DNA from: Mycobacterium montefiorense
GTDB taxonomy: Bacteria > Actinomycetota > Actinomycetes > Mycobacteriales > Mycobacteriaceae
Reading direction: 5' to 3'
DNA length: 45,982 nt
NCBI RefSeq assembly: GCF_003112775.1
Contig: NZ_BFCH01000016.1
Location: 1 to 45,982 of the forward strand
Shown: in pieces, positions 27,217 to 36,900 of the stretch
Layout of the letters: each line of letters begins with the position of its first letter
How positions within the stretch are numbered: position 1 is the first letter of the stretch
Position numbers and translations under genes: made by a program
The notes under the pieces: model-generated
Told to the model about the DNA's origin: nothing
Seen by the model: the letters and a program-made list of their open reading frames with translations, nothing else
Database searches by the model: none

Positions 27217-28452
27217 CTACAGGTCTACCCCGAGTAGCGCATCGATCGCGGCGGCTACCGACCCCGGCGCCGCGGCGTCATGTCCGCCGTAATTGAGCGC
27301 GTCGGTGGTCCAACCATCAAGTGCGGCAATAGCTTTAGGGGTGTCGAGGTCGTCGGCAAGATACTTGCGCACCCGCGCGATGACGTCGGTTGCGTCCGGC
27401 CCGGCGGGCAGCGTAACCGCGGTGCGCCAGCGTTGCAGCCGCGCGGCCGACTCGTCGAGCAGCTGCTGGCTCCAGGACCGATCCGCGCGATAGTGCCCGG
27501 CCAACAGACCCAGCCGAATCGCCGACGGCGGCACGCCTTGCGCGCGCAGCCCCGACACCAGCACCAGGTTGCCGCGACTCTTCGACATTTTATGCCCGTC
27601 CCAGCCGATCATTCCGGCGTGCACATAGTGGCGGGCGAATCTCCTTTCGCCCCTTACACATTCGGCGTGCGCCGCGGTGAACTCGTGATGCGGGAAGATC
27701 AGGTCGCGGCCGCCGCCCTGAATGTCGATGCCGCTGCCGATGCGGCTGAGCGCGATCGCCGCACACTCGACGTGCCAGCCGGGCCGGCCGGCGCCGAACG
27801 GTGCTGGCCAGCTGGGCTCGCCGGGCCGCGCGGCGCGCCACAGCAGCGCGTCGAGTTCGTCGGTCTTACCCGGACGGTCCGGGTCGCCGCCGCGCTCGGC
27901 GAACAAGCGCAGCATGGTGTCCCGCTCGTAGCCCGACTCGTAGCCGAACTGCAGCGTGGCATCCGCGCGGTAGTAGACGTCCGGGTATTCGTCATCGACA
28001 ACGTAGGCCGCCCCCGACGCCAGCATTTTTTCGACAAGCTCGATTACCTCGGGAATAGCCTCGGTTGCGCCGACATACTCGCGCGGCGGCAGCACCCGCA
28101 GCGCGGTCATGTCCTCGCGGAACAGGGCGACCTCGCGATCGCCGAGCTCACGCCAATCGACGCCGTCACGCGCGGCGCGCTCGAACAGCGGGTCGTCGAC
28201 GTCGGTGACGTTCTGCACGTAATGCACCTGGTATCCCAGGTCCAGCCACAGCCGGTGAATCAGGTCGAACGCCAGATAGGTAGCCGCGTGGCCCAAATGA
28301 GTGGCGTCATACGGCGTGATCCCGCAGACGTACATGGTGGCGGTCGACCACGGCGCCACTGGGCGGACCTGACGGTCGGAGGTGTCGTAGAGCCGTAGAT
28401 CCGGGCCGCTTCCGGGGATCACCGGAACCTGTGCGGAAGACCACGACTGCAT
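27217..28452 (-). CDS. mshC: Mycothiol ligase MshC (cysteine:GlcN-Ins ligase)
   Basis: MshC joins cysteine to GlcN-inositol with ATP, the penultimate step in making mycothiol, the main low-molecular-weight thiol of actinobacteria. The 411-residue protein is a shortened cysteinyl-tRNA synthetase relative. It has [20 protein letters not shown] near 40-58 (zinc Cys and HIGH-like motif), the zinc-site region [18 protein letters not shown] near 230, [14 protein letters not shown] near 255 and [10 protein letters not shown] near 290. It lacks the full anticodon-binding domain of CysS. It is divergent from the aldehyde dehydrogenase gene. Confidence 0.96.
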   Translation of the reverse strand: MQSWSSAQVPVIPGSGPDLRLYDTSDRQVRPVAPWSTATMYVCGITPYDATHLGHAATYLAFDLIHRLWLDLGYQVHYVQNVTDVDDPLFERAARDGVDWRELGDREVALFREDMTALRVLPPREYVGATEAIPEVIELVEKMLASGAAYVVDDEYPDVYYRADATLQFGYESGYERDTMLRLFAERGGDPDRPGKTDELDALLWRAARPGEPSWPAPFGAGRPGWHVECAAIALSRIGSGIDIQGGGRDLIFPHHEFTAAHAECVRGERRFARHYVHAGMIGWDGHKMSKSRGNLVLVSGLRAQGVPPSAIRLGLLAGHYRADRSWSQQLLDESAARLQRWRTAVTLPAGPDATDVIARVRKYLADDLDTPKAIAALDGWTTDALNYGGHDAAAPGSVAAAIDALLGVDL

Positions 28453-28517
28453 GCTTCGACTCTAGGCGCGGCGGGTGGGACGACCCATCTGCGGGCACCC
28501 GCTTTGCCTACCGCAAA

Positions 28518-28531
28518 CGGTGTCGACACCG
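28518..28531. promoter_or_regulatory. 14-bp palindrome in the mshC/aldehyde dehydrogenase promoter
   Basis: CGGTGTCGACACCG is a perfect palindrome located 66 bases upstream of mshC and about 70 bases upstream of the aldehyde dehydrogenase start. It is placed to act as a divergent operator. I do not recognise the regulator, and no regulator gene is adjacent. Confidence 0.35.
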
Positions 28532-28598
28532 CCGGTTCTGTGCTTTGCTGTCCGATACCGAGCAAAATCGATGAGCTCCGCTGGGTGAGGTGATGGCA

Positions 28599-30149
28599 AT
28601 GTCGCTGAATACAACCGACCGGAGAGGCCAAACCGAACCGGACGCTCGCCAGGAAGTCGTGGTCAAATGCCCGGCCACTGGAGACATCGTCGGCAGGGTC
28701 CCCGTATCCACCACGGCGGAAGTCAAGTCGCTGGCAGACCGACTGCGGGCGGCACAGCCTGCCTGGCAGCAAATGGGAGTCGCCGGCCGAGCGGAGTGGC
28801 TGGGCAAGTGGCGTGACTGGATGCTCGACCACCGCGACGACGTGTTGACTCCACTGCAACTCGAAACCGGCAAGTCTTGGGCCGACACCGGTGTCGAGAT
28901 CGCCGCGGTGCAAATCGTCAACTACTGGATCGACACCGCCGCGGAATTCCTCGCCGACCAGAACGTACGTCCGTGGGGCGCAGCCAACCTCACCAAGAAG
29001 CTGACCATCGTCTACGAGCCCTATCCCCTAGTCGGTGTCATCACGCCATGGAACGGCCCGCTATCGGTGCCGCTGCTCGACGTACCCGCGGCGTTAATGG
29101 CCGGCTGCGCGGTGCTGTCTAAACCTTCGGAGATCACCCCGCTGGCTTGGCAGGTGGCGGTCGAAGGCTGGAAGCAGATCGGTGCGCCCGAGGTGCTCGA
29201 CGTCGTGTTTGGTTTTGGCGAAACCGGTGCGGCCCTGGTCGATGTCGTGGATTACGTGATGTTCACCGGATCGCTCAATACCGGCCGGCGCATCGCCGTC
29301 GCGGCCGCGCAGCGGTTGATCCCGTGCAGCCTGGAACTCGGTGGCAAGGACGCGATGATCGTGTGCGCGGACGCCGACATCGACCGGGCCGTAGACGGCG
29401 CCGTCTGGGGCGGATTCGTCTACAGCGGCCAGGTCTGCATCTCGGTGGAGCGGATCTACGTCGAGGAGCCGATCTACGACGAATTCGTGAACAAGTTGGT
29501 GGCCAAAACATCTCAGTTGCGTCAGGGCATGGACGCCGCGCACGACTACTCCGCCGAGATCGGGTCACTGACCACCGAGCAGCAACTGGCCATCGTGTCC
29601 CGCCATGTCGACGACGCGGTCAGCAAGGGCGCCAAGGTGCTGGTCGGGGGCAAGTCGAGCAATCCTGCCGGCTTGTTCTACGAGCCGACGGTGCTGGTCG
29701 ACGTCGACCACGGCATGGACTGCATGCGTGAGGAGACCTTCGGCCCGACCCTGCCGGTAATGAAGGTGCGCGATGTCGCCGAGGCCATCGAAAAGGCCAA
29801 CGACTCCAATCTCGGGTTGGCCGGCAGCGTGTGGCCGCGGGATAAGGACAAGGCGAATGCCGTTGCGCGTCAGATGAATACGGGGACGGTGAACATCAAC
29901 AACGTCATCACCGGCTTACTGCAATTCGGGGTTCCGATGCCAGGATGGAAAGAGTCGGGGCTGGGTTCGCGTTCCGGCGGCGCCGATGGCATCCGTAAGT
30001 ACTGCCGCCAGAAGAGCATCGTCGCCGAGCGGGTCGCGATGAAAACCGAATTGCTCTGGTACCCCTACAGCCGCAAGAAGGGCCGTTTCGTCGAGAACGC
30101 GGTCCGGTTGCTGTCCGCCAGAGACTGGCGACGTCGCTTGGGCCGATAG
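28599..30149 (+). CDS. NAD(P)-dependent aldehyde dehydrogenase
   Basis: The 516-residue enzyme oxidises an unknown aldehyde to its acid. It has the cofactor-site block VGVITPWNGPLSVPLLDVPAAL, FTGSLNTGRRIAVAAAQ, the general-base Glu in LELGGKDAM near 245 and the catalytic Cys in SGQVCISVERIYV near 280. GREETFGP-type EETFGPTLPV is near 380. A basic tail LWYPYSRKKGRFVENAVRLLSARDWRRRLGR extends beyond the core and may be an amphipathic membrane contact. Of three clustered starts I prefer ATG 28599, which has GAGG 9 bases upstream; GTG 28590 and ATG 28593 are alternatives. It is inserted between mshC and cysQ relative to M. tuberculosis. Confidence 0.9.
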   Translation: MSLNTTDRRGQTEPDARQEVVVKCPATGDIVGRVPVSTTAEVKSLADRLRAAQPAWQQMGVAGRAEWLGKWRDWMLDHRDDVLTPLQLETGKSWADTGVEIAAVQIVNYWIDTAAEFLADQNVRPWGAANLTKKLTIVYEPYPLVGVITPWNGPLSVPLLDVPAALMAGCAVLSKPSEITPLAWQVAVEGWKQIGAPEVLDVVFGFGETGAALVDVVDYVMFTGSLNTGRRIAVAAAQRLIPCSLELGGKDAMIVCADADIDRAVDGAVWGGFVYSGQVCISVERIYVEEPIYDEFVNKLVAKTSQLRQGMDAAHDYSAEIGSLTTEQQLAIVSRHVDDAVSKGAKVLVGGKSSNPAGLFYEPTVLVDVDHGMDCMREETFGPTLPVMKVRDVAEAIEKANDSNLGLAGSVWPRDKDKANAVARQMNTGTVNINNVITGLLQFGVPMPGWKESGLGSRSGGADGIRKYCRQKSIVAERVAMKTELLWYPYSRKKGRFVENAVRLLSARDWRRRLGR

Positions 30150-30161
30150 CGCGCCAGCCGG

Positions 30162-30950
30162 TTAGCCCCACGCGTCGCGGATGGCGCCGAGCAGGATCGG
30201 AGCCACCTCGGCACGACACATCACGAAGTCGGGCAGGTACGGGTCGGGCTGGTTGTAGCGCATCGGCGAGCCGTCCAGCCGGGACGCATGCATACCCGCG
30301 GCCATCACCACTCCGACCGGCGCCGCCGAGTCCCATTCCCATTGGCCGCCGGCATGCAGATAGGCGTCGACGTCGCCGTCGATGATGGCCATCGCCTTGG
30401 CGCCTGCCGAGCCGATCCCCACCGGCTGGATCGCCAGCGTCTGCCGGATCCGGTGCAGCACGGCCGGTGGCCGGGTGGCACTGACGGCGATCCGCAGTGT
30501 CTGCGGAATACCGACCCGCGCCTGGCTGTCGGTCACGGTGTCACTGCGGTACACCATGTTGTCCCGAGCGGGCAAAGATACTGCCGCATCGGTGATTTCG
30601 CGCTGGCCATCAGTGGGACGCTGCCACAGCGCGATGTGCACCGCCCAGTCGTCACGCCCCGGCGTGGAGAACTCGCGGGTGCCGTCCACCGGGTCGATGA
30701 TCCACACCCGGTCATTCTTGAGCCGCGCAAGATCGTCATAGGCTTCCTCGCTGAGCACCGCATCGTCGGGGCGCTCGGCCCGCAGCCGCCGCAGGATCAG
30801 CTCATTGGCCAGGCTGTCGCCCGCGTCGCCGAGCATCCAGGGATGGCCGAAGCCGATCTCCTCGCGCACTTTCAGCAGCAACTCCCCCGCGTCGGCGGCG
30901 AGATCGGCGGCCAATTCGGCATCGCTCATCTCTTCGGGGGCCGGGCTCAC
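30162..30950 (-). CDS. cysQ: 3'-phosphoadenosine 5'-phosphate phosphatase CysQ
   Basis: CysQ removes the 3' phosphate from PAP, a by-product of sulfate assimilation and sulfation; the family also hydrolyses inositol phosphates and fructose 1,6-bisphosphate. From GTG 30950 the protein has 262 residues (M. tuberculosis 267). The metal-site motifs are complete: LSEEAYDD near 60, DPVDGTREF near 80 and [14 protein letters not shown] near 200. The open frame extends to 30998 inside the preceding gene, but [22 protein letters not shown] aligns with the M. tuberculosis N-terminus. It is downstream of the SCO1664-like gene with a 32-base gap and probably shares its transcript. Confidence 0.94.
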   Translation of the reverse strand: MSPAPEEMSDAELAADLAADAGELLLKVREEIGFGHPWMLGDAGDSLANELILRRLRAERPDDAVLSEEAYDDLARLKNDRVWIIDPVDGTREFSTPGRDDWAVHIALWQRPTDGQREITDAAVSLPARDNMVYRSDTVTDSQARVGIPQTLRIAVSATRPPAVLHRIRQTLAIQPVGIGSAGAKAMAIIDGDVDAYLHAGGQWEWDSAAPVGVVMAAGMHASRLDGSPMRYNQPDPYLPDFVMCRAEVAPILLGAIRDAWG

Positions 30951-30982
30951 CGCTTCAGTATCGCCGACGCCAATGCCGGGTC

Positions 30983-31798
30983 TTAAAACGCGGGCCACGG
31001 AATGGGGCGATGCCGGCTCGGAACGGGCATCACCGGGTTTTCCAGCAGCGCGTGTGTCCGCATGCCCAGCGCCGCGATCTCCGAGGAGGTGATGTGTTCG
31101 GCCAGCACATCGCCGAACTCATCGCCCAGCGCCTCGGCCAGGCCGGCGACGGCCTGCAGCATTTGATCGTCGATCGGCTTGCCGGCCCAGCCCCACAACA
31201 CCGTCCGCAGCTTGTTCTCGACGTGCAGGCACACCCCGTGGTCGACGCCGTAGATGTGGCCTTCGAGGTCGCGCAGCACGTGACCGCCCTTGCGGTCGGC
31301 ATTGTTGATCAGCACGTCGAACACCGCCATCCGCCACAACCGAATGTCGTCGGCGTGCATCAGGATGACCTCGTCGCCGTCGTAGTCCTGGGCTCGTAGC
31401 ACCGGCAGATAACCCGCCTGTTGATTGTGGGCGGGGAACAGGTCCACCAGATCCGGCCCCGGCCGTGGGTCGGTGTCCACCGCGTCACCGGGCTGTTGCA
31501 CCCATAGCTGCAGCATGCCCGGACCAGCTGGACCGCGACGAATGATGGTGTAGGGCACCAGGTTCCAGCCCAGTTGCGTCGACACCAGATACGCGGCGAA
31601 TTCGCGGCCGGCGAGCGTCCCGTCGGGGAAATCCCAGAGCGGCTGCTCACCGGAGATCGGCTTGTAGACGCAGTGCACGCTGGACTCGTCGCGCGTGGAC
31701 TCACACAGGAAGGTGGCGTTACTGGCCGAGCGGATCCGTCCGAGAACGGTCAGCTCGCCGTCCCGCAAGATTGCGCGATCGTCATTCCTCGGGTTCAT
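30983..31798 (-). CDS. SCO1664 family protein, PI3/4-kinase-like fold (Rv2133c-like)
   Basis: The 271-residue protein carries features of the actinobacterial SCO1664 family, distantly similar to phosphatidylinositol kinase-type catalytic domains. These are [33 protein letters not shown] (lysine and glutamate region, near 40-75), then [19 protein letters not shown] (catalytic-loop-like DxxxxNxDR near 165) and [10 protein letters not shown] (DHG metal site near 187). Its substrate is unknown. I chose ATG 31798 ([11 protein letters not shown]), which overlaps the DUF3090 stop by 17 bases; seven more codons are open upstream. Together with DUF3090 and the histidine phosphatase it forms a conserved actinobacterial gene string. 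Confidence 0.87.
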   Translation of the reverse strand: MNPRNDDRAILRDGELTVLGRIRSASNATFLCESTRDESSVHCVYKPISGEQPLWDFPDGTLAGREFAAYLVSTQLGWNLVPYTIIRRGPAGPGMLQLWVQQPGDAVDTDPRPGPDLVDLFPAHNQQAGYLPVLRAQDYDGDEVILMHADDIRLWRMAVFDVLINNADRKGGHVLRDLEGHIYGVDHGVCLHVENKLRTVLWGWAGKPIDDQMLQAVAGLAEALGDEFGDVLAEHITSSEIAALGMRTHALLENPVMPVPSRHRPIPWPAF

Positions 31799-32369
31799 CG
31801 TTAGACCCGAGCAGCGCACCGCGCTTATAGCCGTTGGAACGCGCGCAAATGTGGCCCTCAGGGTCCAGCGGTTCGTCGCACAGGGGGCATGGCGGACGTC
31901 CCGCCGAGATCACGCGATTGGACCGGGTGGCGAACTGGCGTGCCGACTCCGGGGTCAAAAACACGCGCACCGCGTCGGGACCCTCATCGGTGTCGTCGAG
32001 CACGACCGACGCGTCGAACTCGGCGTCGGTGACGGCGAGCAGTTCGACCACCACCGTCTGGGCTTCCGAGTCCCAGCCCAGGCCCATGGTCCCGACCCGG
32101 AATTCCGCGTCGACGGGCGTGCTGAGCGGGTTGAGGTCATCGACCTCGGCGGGCTCCGGCGGGACGGGTGTGCCGAACCGGCGATTCACCTCGATCAGCA
32201 GCGCACCGATGCGTTCGGCGAGCACCGCAACCTGTTGCTTCTCCAACACCACGGAAACCACCCGGGAATCGCCCTCCGCTTGGATGTAGAAGGTGCGATT
32301 TCCGGGCTGACCGACGGTCCCGGCCACGAAGCGGTCGGGTGTGCGGAATACATGAATTGCGCGAGGCAT
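31782..32369 (-). CDS. DUF3090 family protein (Rv2134c-like)
   Basis: The 195-residue protein starts at ATG 32369 with GGGAGG 5-10 bases upstream. Family marks are PRAIHVFRTPDRFVAGTVGQPGNRTFYIQA at the N-terminus, FRVGTMGLGWD in the middle and a terminal treble-clef-like zinc site CPLCDEPLDPEGHIC, followed by ARSNGYKRG. The function is not known. It is adjacent to the SCO1664-like gene in nearly all actinobacteria I recall, so they probably act together. Confidence 0.9.
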   Translation of the reverse strand: MPRAIHVFRTPDRFVAGTVGQPGNRTFYIQAEGDSRVVSVVLEKQQVAVLAERIGALLIEVNRRFGTPVPPEPAEVDDLNPLSTPVDAEFRVGTMGLGWDSEAQTVVVELLAVTDAEFDASVVLDDTDEGPDAVRVFLTPESARQFATRSNRVISAGRPPCPLCDEPLDPEGHICARSNGYKRGALLGSNDEPEE

Positions 32370-32432
32370 GGCACCTCCCAAAATACCGGCTGTTGCCCTC
32401 GCAACGCGATTCGATCGGTTGCGGTAGCGGAA

Positions 32433-33173
32433 TTAGTCTGTGGTTCCCCCGACCACCGCGTCGCTCGACGGCTCCGCCTCGGCCGGTTGTTGTTGCGGCT
32501 CTTCTGGTTTGTCACTTTCGGCGTCACCCTTGGGCGGCGGTCCGGCCCGCAATGCGGCGGCCAGCCGCCCGCCCGTGTGGTTGACGTGTAACACGAACGG
32601 CCGCAGCGTGGTGTAGCGGATGACACTCACCGATGCGGGGTCGGCAGTGACGCGCTGGAAGCCGTCCAGATGCATGCCGTATGCGTCGGCGATCAGCGAC
32701 TTGATGACATCACCGTGAGTGCAAGCCACCCACAGCGCGTCACCCTTGTGCTCCTCGCTCAGCCGCCGGTCGTGTTCGCGCACCGCGGCGACTGCGCGCG
32801 CCTGCACCTGTGCCAGTCCCTCGCCGCCGGGAAAGACCGCGGCACTGGGATGGGCCTGCACCACCCGCCACAGCGGCTCGTTGGCCAGCTCGCCGATCTT
32901 GCGGCCCGTCCAGTCGCCATAGTCCACCTCGGCGAGCCGGTCTTCGACGAGCGGCTCCAGGCACAGCGCCTCGGCCAGCGGCGCGACCGTGTTCCGGCAG
33001 CGCAGCAGCGGCGAGGTGACCACCGCACGAATCGGCAGGTCACCGATGCGGTCGATCAGCCCGACGGATTGCTCGCGGCCCTTGTCGTCGAGGTCGACAC
33101 CTTCGGAGCGGCCAGCCAGGACGCCCGCGGTGTTGGAGGTCGAGCGGCCGTGGCGTAGCAGGATGACGGTCAT
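32433..33173 (-). CDS. Histidine phosphatase family protein (Rv2135c-like)
   Basis: The 246-residue protein belongs to the phosphoglycerate mutase-like superfamily: phosphohistidine motif [13 protein letters not shown] at 5-17, the arginine in [10 protein letters not shown] near 58, the glutamate in [13 protein letters not shown] near 85, and the second histidine in [10 protein letters not shown] near 150. The M. tuberculosis homologue is reported as an acid phosphatase rather than a mutase. The C-terminal 35 residues are acidic and rich in Pro and Gln ([19 protein letters not shown]), probably disordered. The ATG overlaps the uppP stop as ATGA, which fixes the start; a longer frame upstream is a shadow of uppP. 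Confidence 0.92.
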   Translation of the reverse strand: MTVILLRHGRSTSNTAGVLAGRSEGVDLDDKGREQSVGLIDRIGDLPIRAVVTSPLLRCRNTVAPLAEALCLEPLVEDRLAEVDYGDWTGRKIGELANEPLWRVVQAHPSAAVFPGGEGLAQVQARAVAAVREHDRRLSEEHKGDALWVACTHGDVIKSLIADAYGMHLDGFQRVTADPASVSVIRYTTLRPFVLHVNHTGGRLAAALRAGPPPKGDAESDKPEEPQQQPAEAEPSSDAVVGGTTD

Positions 33174-34000
33174 GTCGCGGCCACCGTTCCGGTCGTTAGC
33201 AGGGTCAGCACGACGGCTCCGGCCACTGCCCGGTAGCCCACGAACCAATACATGCTGTGCTGCACCAAAAACCGCAGGAACCAGGCCACCGCGGACAGAC
33301 CGATGACGAACGCGATCACTGTGGCCACCAACAGCTGCGGGCCGGTGGCGCTCATGCCCGAGGTGACCGGGTGAAAAGCGTCCGGGATCGAGAACAGCCC
33401 GGAGGCGAACACCGCGGGAATGGCCAGCAGAAAACCGAATCGGGCGGACAGCTTGCGGTCGAGTCCTAAGAACAGCCCGGCGCTGATCGTCGCCCCGGAC
33501 CGTGACACGCCCGGAATCAGAGCCAGACATTGCGTGGCCCCGACCACCAGGGCGTCCCGCCGGTTCAGCTGCTCGACGTGACGGGTCTGCCGGCCGAGGT
33601 ACTCGGCCAGCGCGATCACGGCCGAAAACACCACCATCGCCGTCGCGATCACCCACAGGTTGCGCACACCGGAGCGGATCTCGTCTTTGAACAGCAGGCC
33701 CAGCACACCGATCGGGATACTGCCGATGATGACGTACCAGCCCATCCAGTAGTCGAGATCGCGGCGCGCCGTTGCGACCAGGCCGGCGAACCAGGCTTTG
33801 AGGATGCGCCAGATGTCGCGCGCGAAGTAGACCAGCACAGCGGCCTCGGTGCCCAACTGGCTCACCGCGGTGAACGAGGCACCGGCGTCGCCGGAGAAAA
33901 AGACCCGGGAGACGATCGCCAGGTGCCCGGACGACGAGACCGGCAGGAACTCGGTCAAACCCTGCACTACAGACAGCACGGTGACCTGCCACCACGACAT
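33170..34000 (-). CDS. uppP: Undecaprenyl-diphosphatase UppP (BacA)
   Basis: UppP dephosphorylates undecaprenyl (in mycobacteria, decaprenyl) diphosphate to recycle the lipid carrier of cell-wall synthesis, and confers bacitracin tolerance. The 276-residue integral membrane protein has the two catalytic regions: [15 protein letters not shown] near 13-27 and [15 protein letters not shown] near 160-174. About eight membrane segments are visible. ATG 34000 (MSWWQVTVL) matches the M. tuberculosis Rv2136c start and length; six more codons are open upstream. The histidine phosphatase follows with a 4-base overlap, hinting at related phosphate chemistry on lipid carriers (inference). Confidence 0.96.
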   Translation of the reverse strand: MSWWQVTVLSVVQGLTEFLPVSSSGHLAIVSRVFFSGDAGASFTAVSQLGTEAAVLVYFARDIWRILKAWFAGLVATARRDLDYWMGWYVIIGSIPIGVLGLLFKDEIRSGVRNLWVIATAMVVFSAVIALAEYLGRQTRHVEQLNRRDALVVGATQCLALIPGVSRSGATISAGLFLGLDRKLSARFGFLLAIPAVFASGLFSIPDAFHPVTSGMSATGPQLLVATVIAFVIGLSAVAWFLRFLVQHSMYWFVGYRAVAGAVVLTLLTTGTVAAT

Positions 34001-34061
34001 CGCCGCTACCGCTGCCACGACGACGACCGTACCTGGTGCGGGTCGCCGCTACCTGAGGTGA

Positions 34062-34364
34062 CTAGTGAGGGACGGGGACCGCTGCAGCGACCGAGTCGCG
34101 CACCGCGGCGGTCAGACTGCGCTCGTCGGTGACGTCGATGTCGACCAGGCCGCGCACCGCGGTCGCGACCACGTCCTCGGCCTGCGGAACCGGCCCGGCA
34201 AGGTGCGTCCGGTAAACTTCGACGACGAGCGAACGATGCTCAATGTGAAACGAAAAGCTGCGTCCATCACCGACTTGCCCGTAACCGCTCGCAAAGATCC
34301 CTGTCGAAATATCTTCGACAGCAAACTCTTTGTCTGCGGTATGCCGGTCAGCGATGACGGTCAC
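34062..34364 (-). CDS. Small conserved mycobacterial protein (Rv2137c-like)
   Basis: From GTG 34364 the protein has 100 residues: VTVIADRHTADKEFAVEDISTGIFASGYG, then SFSFHIEHRSLVVEVYR and a terminal helical Ala/Val-rich part. It looks like the conserved hypothetical at the Rv2137c position; function unknown. No signal peptide or membrane segment is seen. The frame is open to ATG 34430, but the extra 22 residues are Pro/Cys-rich and unlike the rest. The gene is divergent from lppL. The gap to uppP downstream is 61 bases. Confidence 0.75.
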   Translation of the reverse strand: MTVIADRHTADKEFAVEDISTGIFASGYGQVGDGRSFSFHIEHRSLVVEVYRTHLAGPVPQAEDVVATAVRGLVDIDVTDERSLTAAVRDSVAAAVPVPH

Positions 34365-34471
34365 AATCCGACCATACCTCTCCAGTGCGGGCGGATGCGG
34401 GCAACATGGCCCCATTGGATGCGCCAGCATTCCTTAGAATTTGAACTTCATGTCCGCCGATTCAAGGTTGG

Positions 34472-35548
34472 TTGTTGCTAACACGACGTAAGCACCAGAA
34501 ACGAACAGTTCAGCGGCGTTTTGTTGGCCTGCTTATTTTGCTAGCGCTGGTCGCTGGTTGTTCATCGAATCCGCTCGATAGCGCCCCGCCCACCATCGAG
34601 GCGGCACGTCCGGCCGTGTCGCCGCCGGTATCGCAAGATCCGGCCGGCACGGTGCGGCCGCTGGCCGGGCACGCGGCGGCGACACTGTTCGACGACGGCA
34701 CACACCAGTTGGCGGTCTTGGCCCCCTCCGAAAACGCAGCCGATCTCCGAGCCCCCGCCAGCATCACCGTGTTCGGTCAAGGGCAGGTCGCGCCGCGCGT
34801 AATCGCTTTGCCGGGACCGACGAGCGCGCTGACCGGCGACGGCCACGGCAAGGCCTATTTGGCCGCCCGCGGCAGCTATTTCGTGGTGGATCTGGCCACC
34901 GGGCGCACCGCGCGGGTTACTGTCGCCGATTCGGCGAGCGTGGATTTCACCGCTATCGCACGCCGCGCCGACGGCTTACTGGTGCTGGGCAGCGCCGACG
35001 GCGCCGTGTACACGCTGGCTTCGCCGCCCGACGGCACGGACACCGCGGTGGTCAAGAGCCGGAAGAAGATCTTCGCCAAGGTTGATTGGCTTGTCACACA
35101 AGGAAATACGATCGTGGTTCTGGATCGCGGACAGACCTCGGTGACGACGATCGGCGCGGACGGTCGTGCCGCCCAATCACTGCGGGCCGGCCAGGGCGCG
35201 ACGACGATGGTCGCCGATCCGGTGGGCCGGGTCCTGGTGGCCGACACCCGCGGCGACGAACTGCTGGTGTACGGCGTTGATCCGCTGATCCTGCGACAGG
35301 CCTACCCGGTGCGGCAGGCCCCGTACGGATTGGCCGGCTCTCGCGATTTGGCGTGGGTGTCACAAACCGCATCGAATATGGTTATTGGTTACGATTTGTC
35401 AACCGGAATTCCCGTCGAAAAGGTGCGTTACCCAACTGTGCAGCAACCCAACTCGTTGGCCTTTGACGAAGCTTCGGGCACCTTGTACGTGGTGTCGGGA
35501 TCCGGGGCAGGAGTTCAGGTCATCGAGCATGCGGCGGGACCGCGTTGA
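34472..35548 (+). CDS. lppL: Lipoprotein LppL, beta-propeller type
   Basis: The 358-residue protein starts at TTG 34472 with a signal peptide RRFVGLLILLALVAGC, where V-A-G-C at 27-30 is a standard lipobox. The mature part is beta-rich and repeats short blade-like units such as GHGKAYLAARGSYFVVDLATG, DGLLVLGSADGAVYTL, DPVGRVLVADTRGDELLVYG and FDEASGTLYVVSGSG. These suggest a six- or seven-bladed propeller (YncE/SMP-30-like). It is anchored to the outside of the plasma membrane; the ligand is unknown. Its TGA overlaps the TTG of the DUF5703 gene, which itself overlaps pyrD, so the three are coupled. Confidence 0.9.
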   Translation: MLLTRRKHQKRTVQRRFVGLLILLALVAGCSSNPLDSAPPTIEAARPAVSPPVSQDPAGTVRPLAGHAAATLFDDGTHQLAVLAPSENAADLRAPASITVFGQGQVAPRVIALPGPTSALTGDGHGKAYLAARGSYFVVDLATGRTARVTVADSASVDFTAIARRADGLLVLGSADGAVYTLASPPDGTDTAVVKSRKKIFAKVDWLVTQGNTIVVLDRGQTSVTTIGADGRAAQSLRAGQGATTMVADPVGRVLVADTRGDELLVYGVDPLILRQAYPVRQAPYGLAGSRDLAWVSQTASNMVIGYDLSTGIPVEKVRYPTVQQPNSLAFDEASGTLYVVSGSGAGVQVIEHAAGPR

Positions 35549-35799
35549 CCACGGCACGGTGGAGCCGGCTACCGGCGGGCTGGGACACGGATATGTCCGA
35601 CGACTACGAGTGGGTGCCGTTGCGCCTGCCGCCGGAGGTGACCAGGATCAGTGCCTCCATCCGGTTGTCCATCGAGGCTGAATATCGCGGCTGGGAGCTG
35701 ACCCGGGTGCGGCTCTACACCGACGGCAGTAGACGGGTGCTGTTGCGCCGCAAGAAATCTCGTGTCAATGACCGGCGGCCCGATCAGCCGGAACTGTGA
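35545..35799 (+). CDS. DUF5703 family protein
   Basis: An 84-residue actinobacterial protein with [49 protein letters not shown], matching DUF5703. Function unknown; the fold is probably a small alpha-beta sandwich. The TTG at 35545 overlaps the lppL stop (TTGA) and the stop overlaps the pyrD GTG (GTGA). A shorter start at ATG 35593 ([10 protein letters not shown]) is also possible. Coupling on both sides supports expression with lppL and pyrD. Confidence 0.85.
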   Translation: MTTARWSRLPAGWDTDMSDDYEWVPLRLPPEVTRISASIRLSIEAEYRGWELTRVRLYTDGSRRVLLRRKKSRVNDRRPDQPEL

Positions 35800-36899
35800 C
35801 GGCGCACGAGCGGCGTCTTAGCGTGTACGGCTTGCTGCGCCGGCTGTTCTTCGTGATTCCGCCCGAACGTATTCACACCCTGGTGTTCGCCGCCCTGCGC
35901 GGCGCGACCGCCGCCGGGCCGTTGCGGCGGCTGCTGCACCGGCTGCTTGGCCCGACCAATCCGGTGTTGGCCAGCACGGTGTTCGGTGTGCCCTTCCCGG
36001 CACCGCTGGGCCTGGCCGCCGGCTTCGACAAGGACGGCATGGGGCTGCTCACTTGGGGCGCCTTGGGTTTCGGGTATGCGGAGGTCGGGACCGTCACCGC
36101 GCACCCGCAGCCCGGCAATCCGGGTCCGCGGTTGTTCCGGCTGCCCGACGACCGGGCGTTGCTCAACCGGATGGGGTTCAACAATCACGGCGCCGGGGAG
36201 CTGGCCACCCGGCTGGCCCGCCACCAGCCGGACGTGCCGATCGGGGTGAACATCGGCAAGACCAAGGTCACACCGGCCGACGAGGCCGTCGAGGACTACC
36301 GGGCCAGCGCCCGGCTGGTCGGCCCGTTGGCGTCGTATCTGGTGGTCAACGTCAGCTCGCCCAACACGCCCGGGCTGCGCGATCTGCAGGCCGTCGAGTC
36401 GCTGCGGCCCATCCTGTCGGCCGTCCTCGCCGAAGCGTCGGTACCGGTGCTGGTGAAGATCGCGCCGGACGTCTCCGATTCCGACGTCGACGACATCGCG
36501 GACCTGGCCGTCGAACTGGGCCTGGCCGGCATCGTCGCGACCAACACCACGGTGTCGCGCGACGGCCTGCGCACGCCGGGAGTCGACGAGCTGGGCCCCG
36601 GCGGCATTTCCGGGCCGCCGGTGGCGCGGCGCGCGGCCGAGGTGCTGCGCCGGCTCTACCGCCGGGTCGGCGATCGGCTGGTGCTGATCAGCGTCGGGGG
36701 CATCGAGACCGCCGACGACGCCTGGGAGCGGATCACCGCGGGCGCCTCGCTGCTGCAGGGCTACACCGGCTTCATCTACGGAGGCGGCTTGTGGCCCAAG
36801 CACATTCACGACGGCATCGCGAAGCGGCTACACGACGGCGGGTTTACCTCGCTGAGCGATGCGGTCGGCTCGGCCGCCGGAGAGCTACCACCCGGCTAA
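35796..36899 (+). CDS. pyrD: Dihydroorotate dehydrogenase (quinone), class 2
   Basis: PyrD oxidises dihydroorotate to orotate with FMN and passes electrons to menaquinone, the fourth step of pyrimidine synthesis. The 367-residue protein has the class 2 N-terminal membrane-contact helices ([17 protein letters not shown]), then [10 protein letters not shown] near 75, [11 protein letters not shown] near 125, the catalytic-serine region [14 protein letters not shown] near 185, [12 protein letters not shown] and the FMN phosphate loop [33 protein letters not shown]. It starts at GTG overlapping the DUF5703 stop. It meets the DUF222 gene tail to tail with 1 base between stops. Confidence 0.96.
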   Translation: MTAHERRLSVYGLLRRLFFVIPPERIHTLVFAALRGATAAGPLRRLLHRLLGPTNPVLASTVFGVPFPAPLGLAAGFDKDGMGLLTWGALGFGYAEVGTVTAHPQPGNPGPRLFRLPDDRALLNRMGFNNHGAGELATRLARHQPDVPIGVNIGKTKVTPADEAVEDYRASARLVGPLASYLVVNVSSPNTPGLRDLQAVESLRPILSAVLAEASVPVLVKIAPDVSDSDVDDIADLAVELGLAGIVATNTTVSRDGLRTPGVDELGPGGISGPPVARRAAEVLRRLYRRVGDRLVLISVGGIETADDAWERITAGASLLQGYTGFIYGGGLWPKHIHDGIAKRLHDGGFTSLSDAVGSAAGELPPG

Positions 36900-36900
36900 A

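Noticed and set aside
33174..33995. Long N-terminal extension of the histidine phosphatase
   Set aside because: It reads through uppP out of frame; the ATG at 33173 begins the RHG-motif protein and overlaps the uppP stop.
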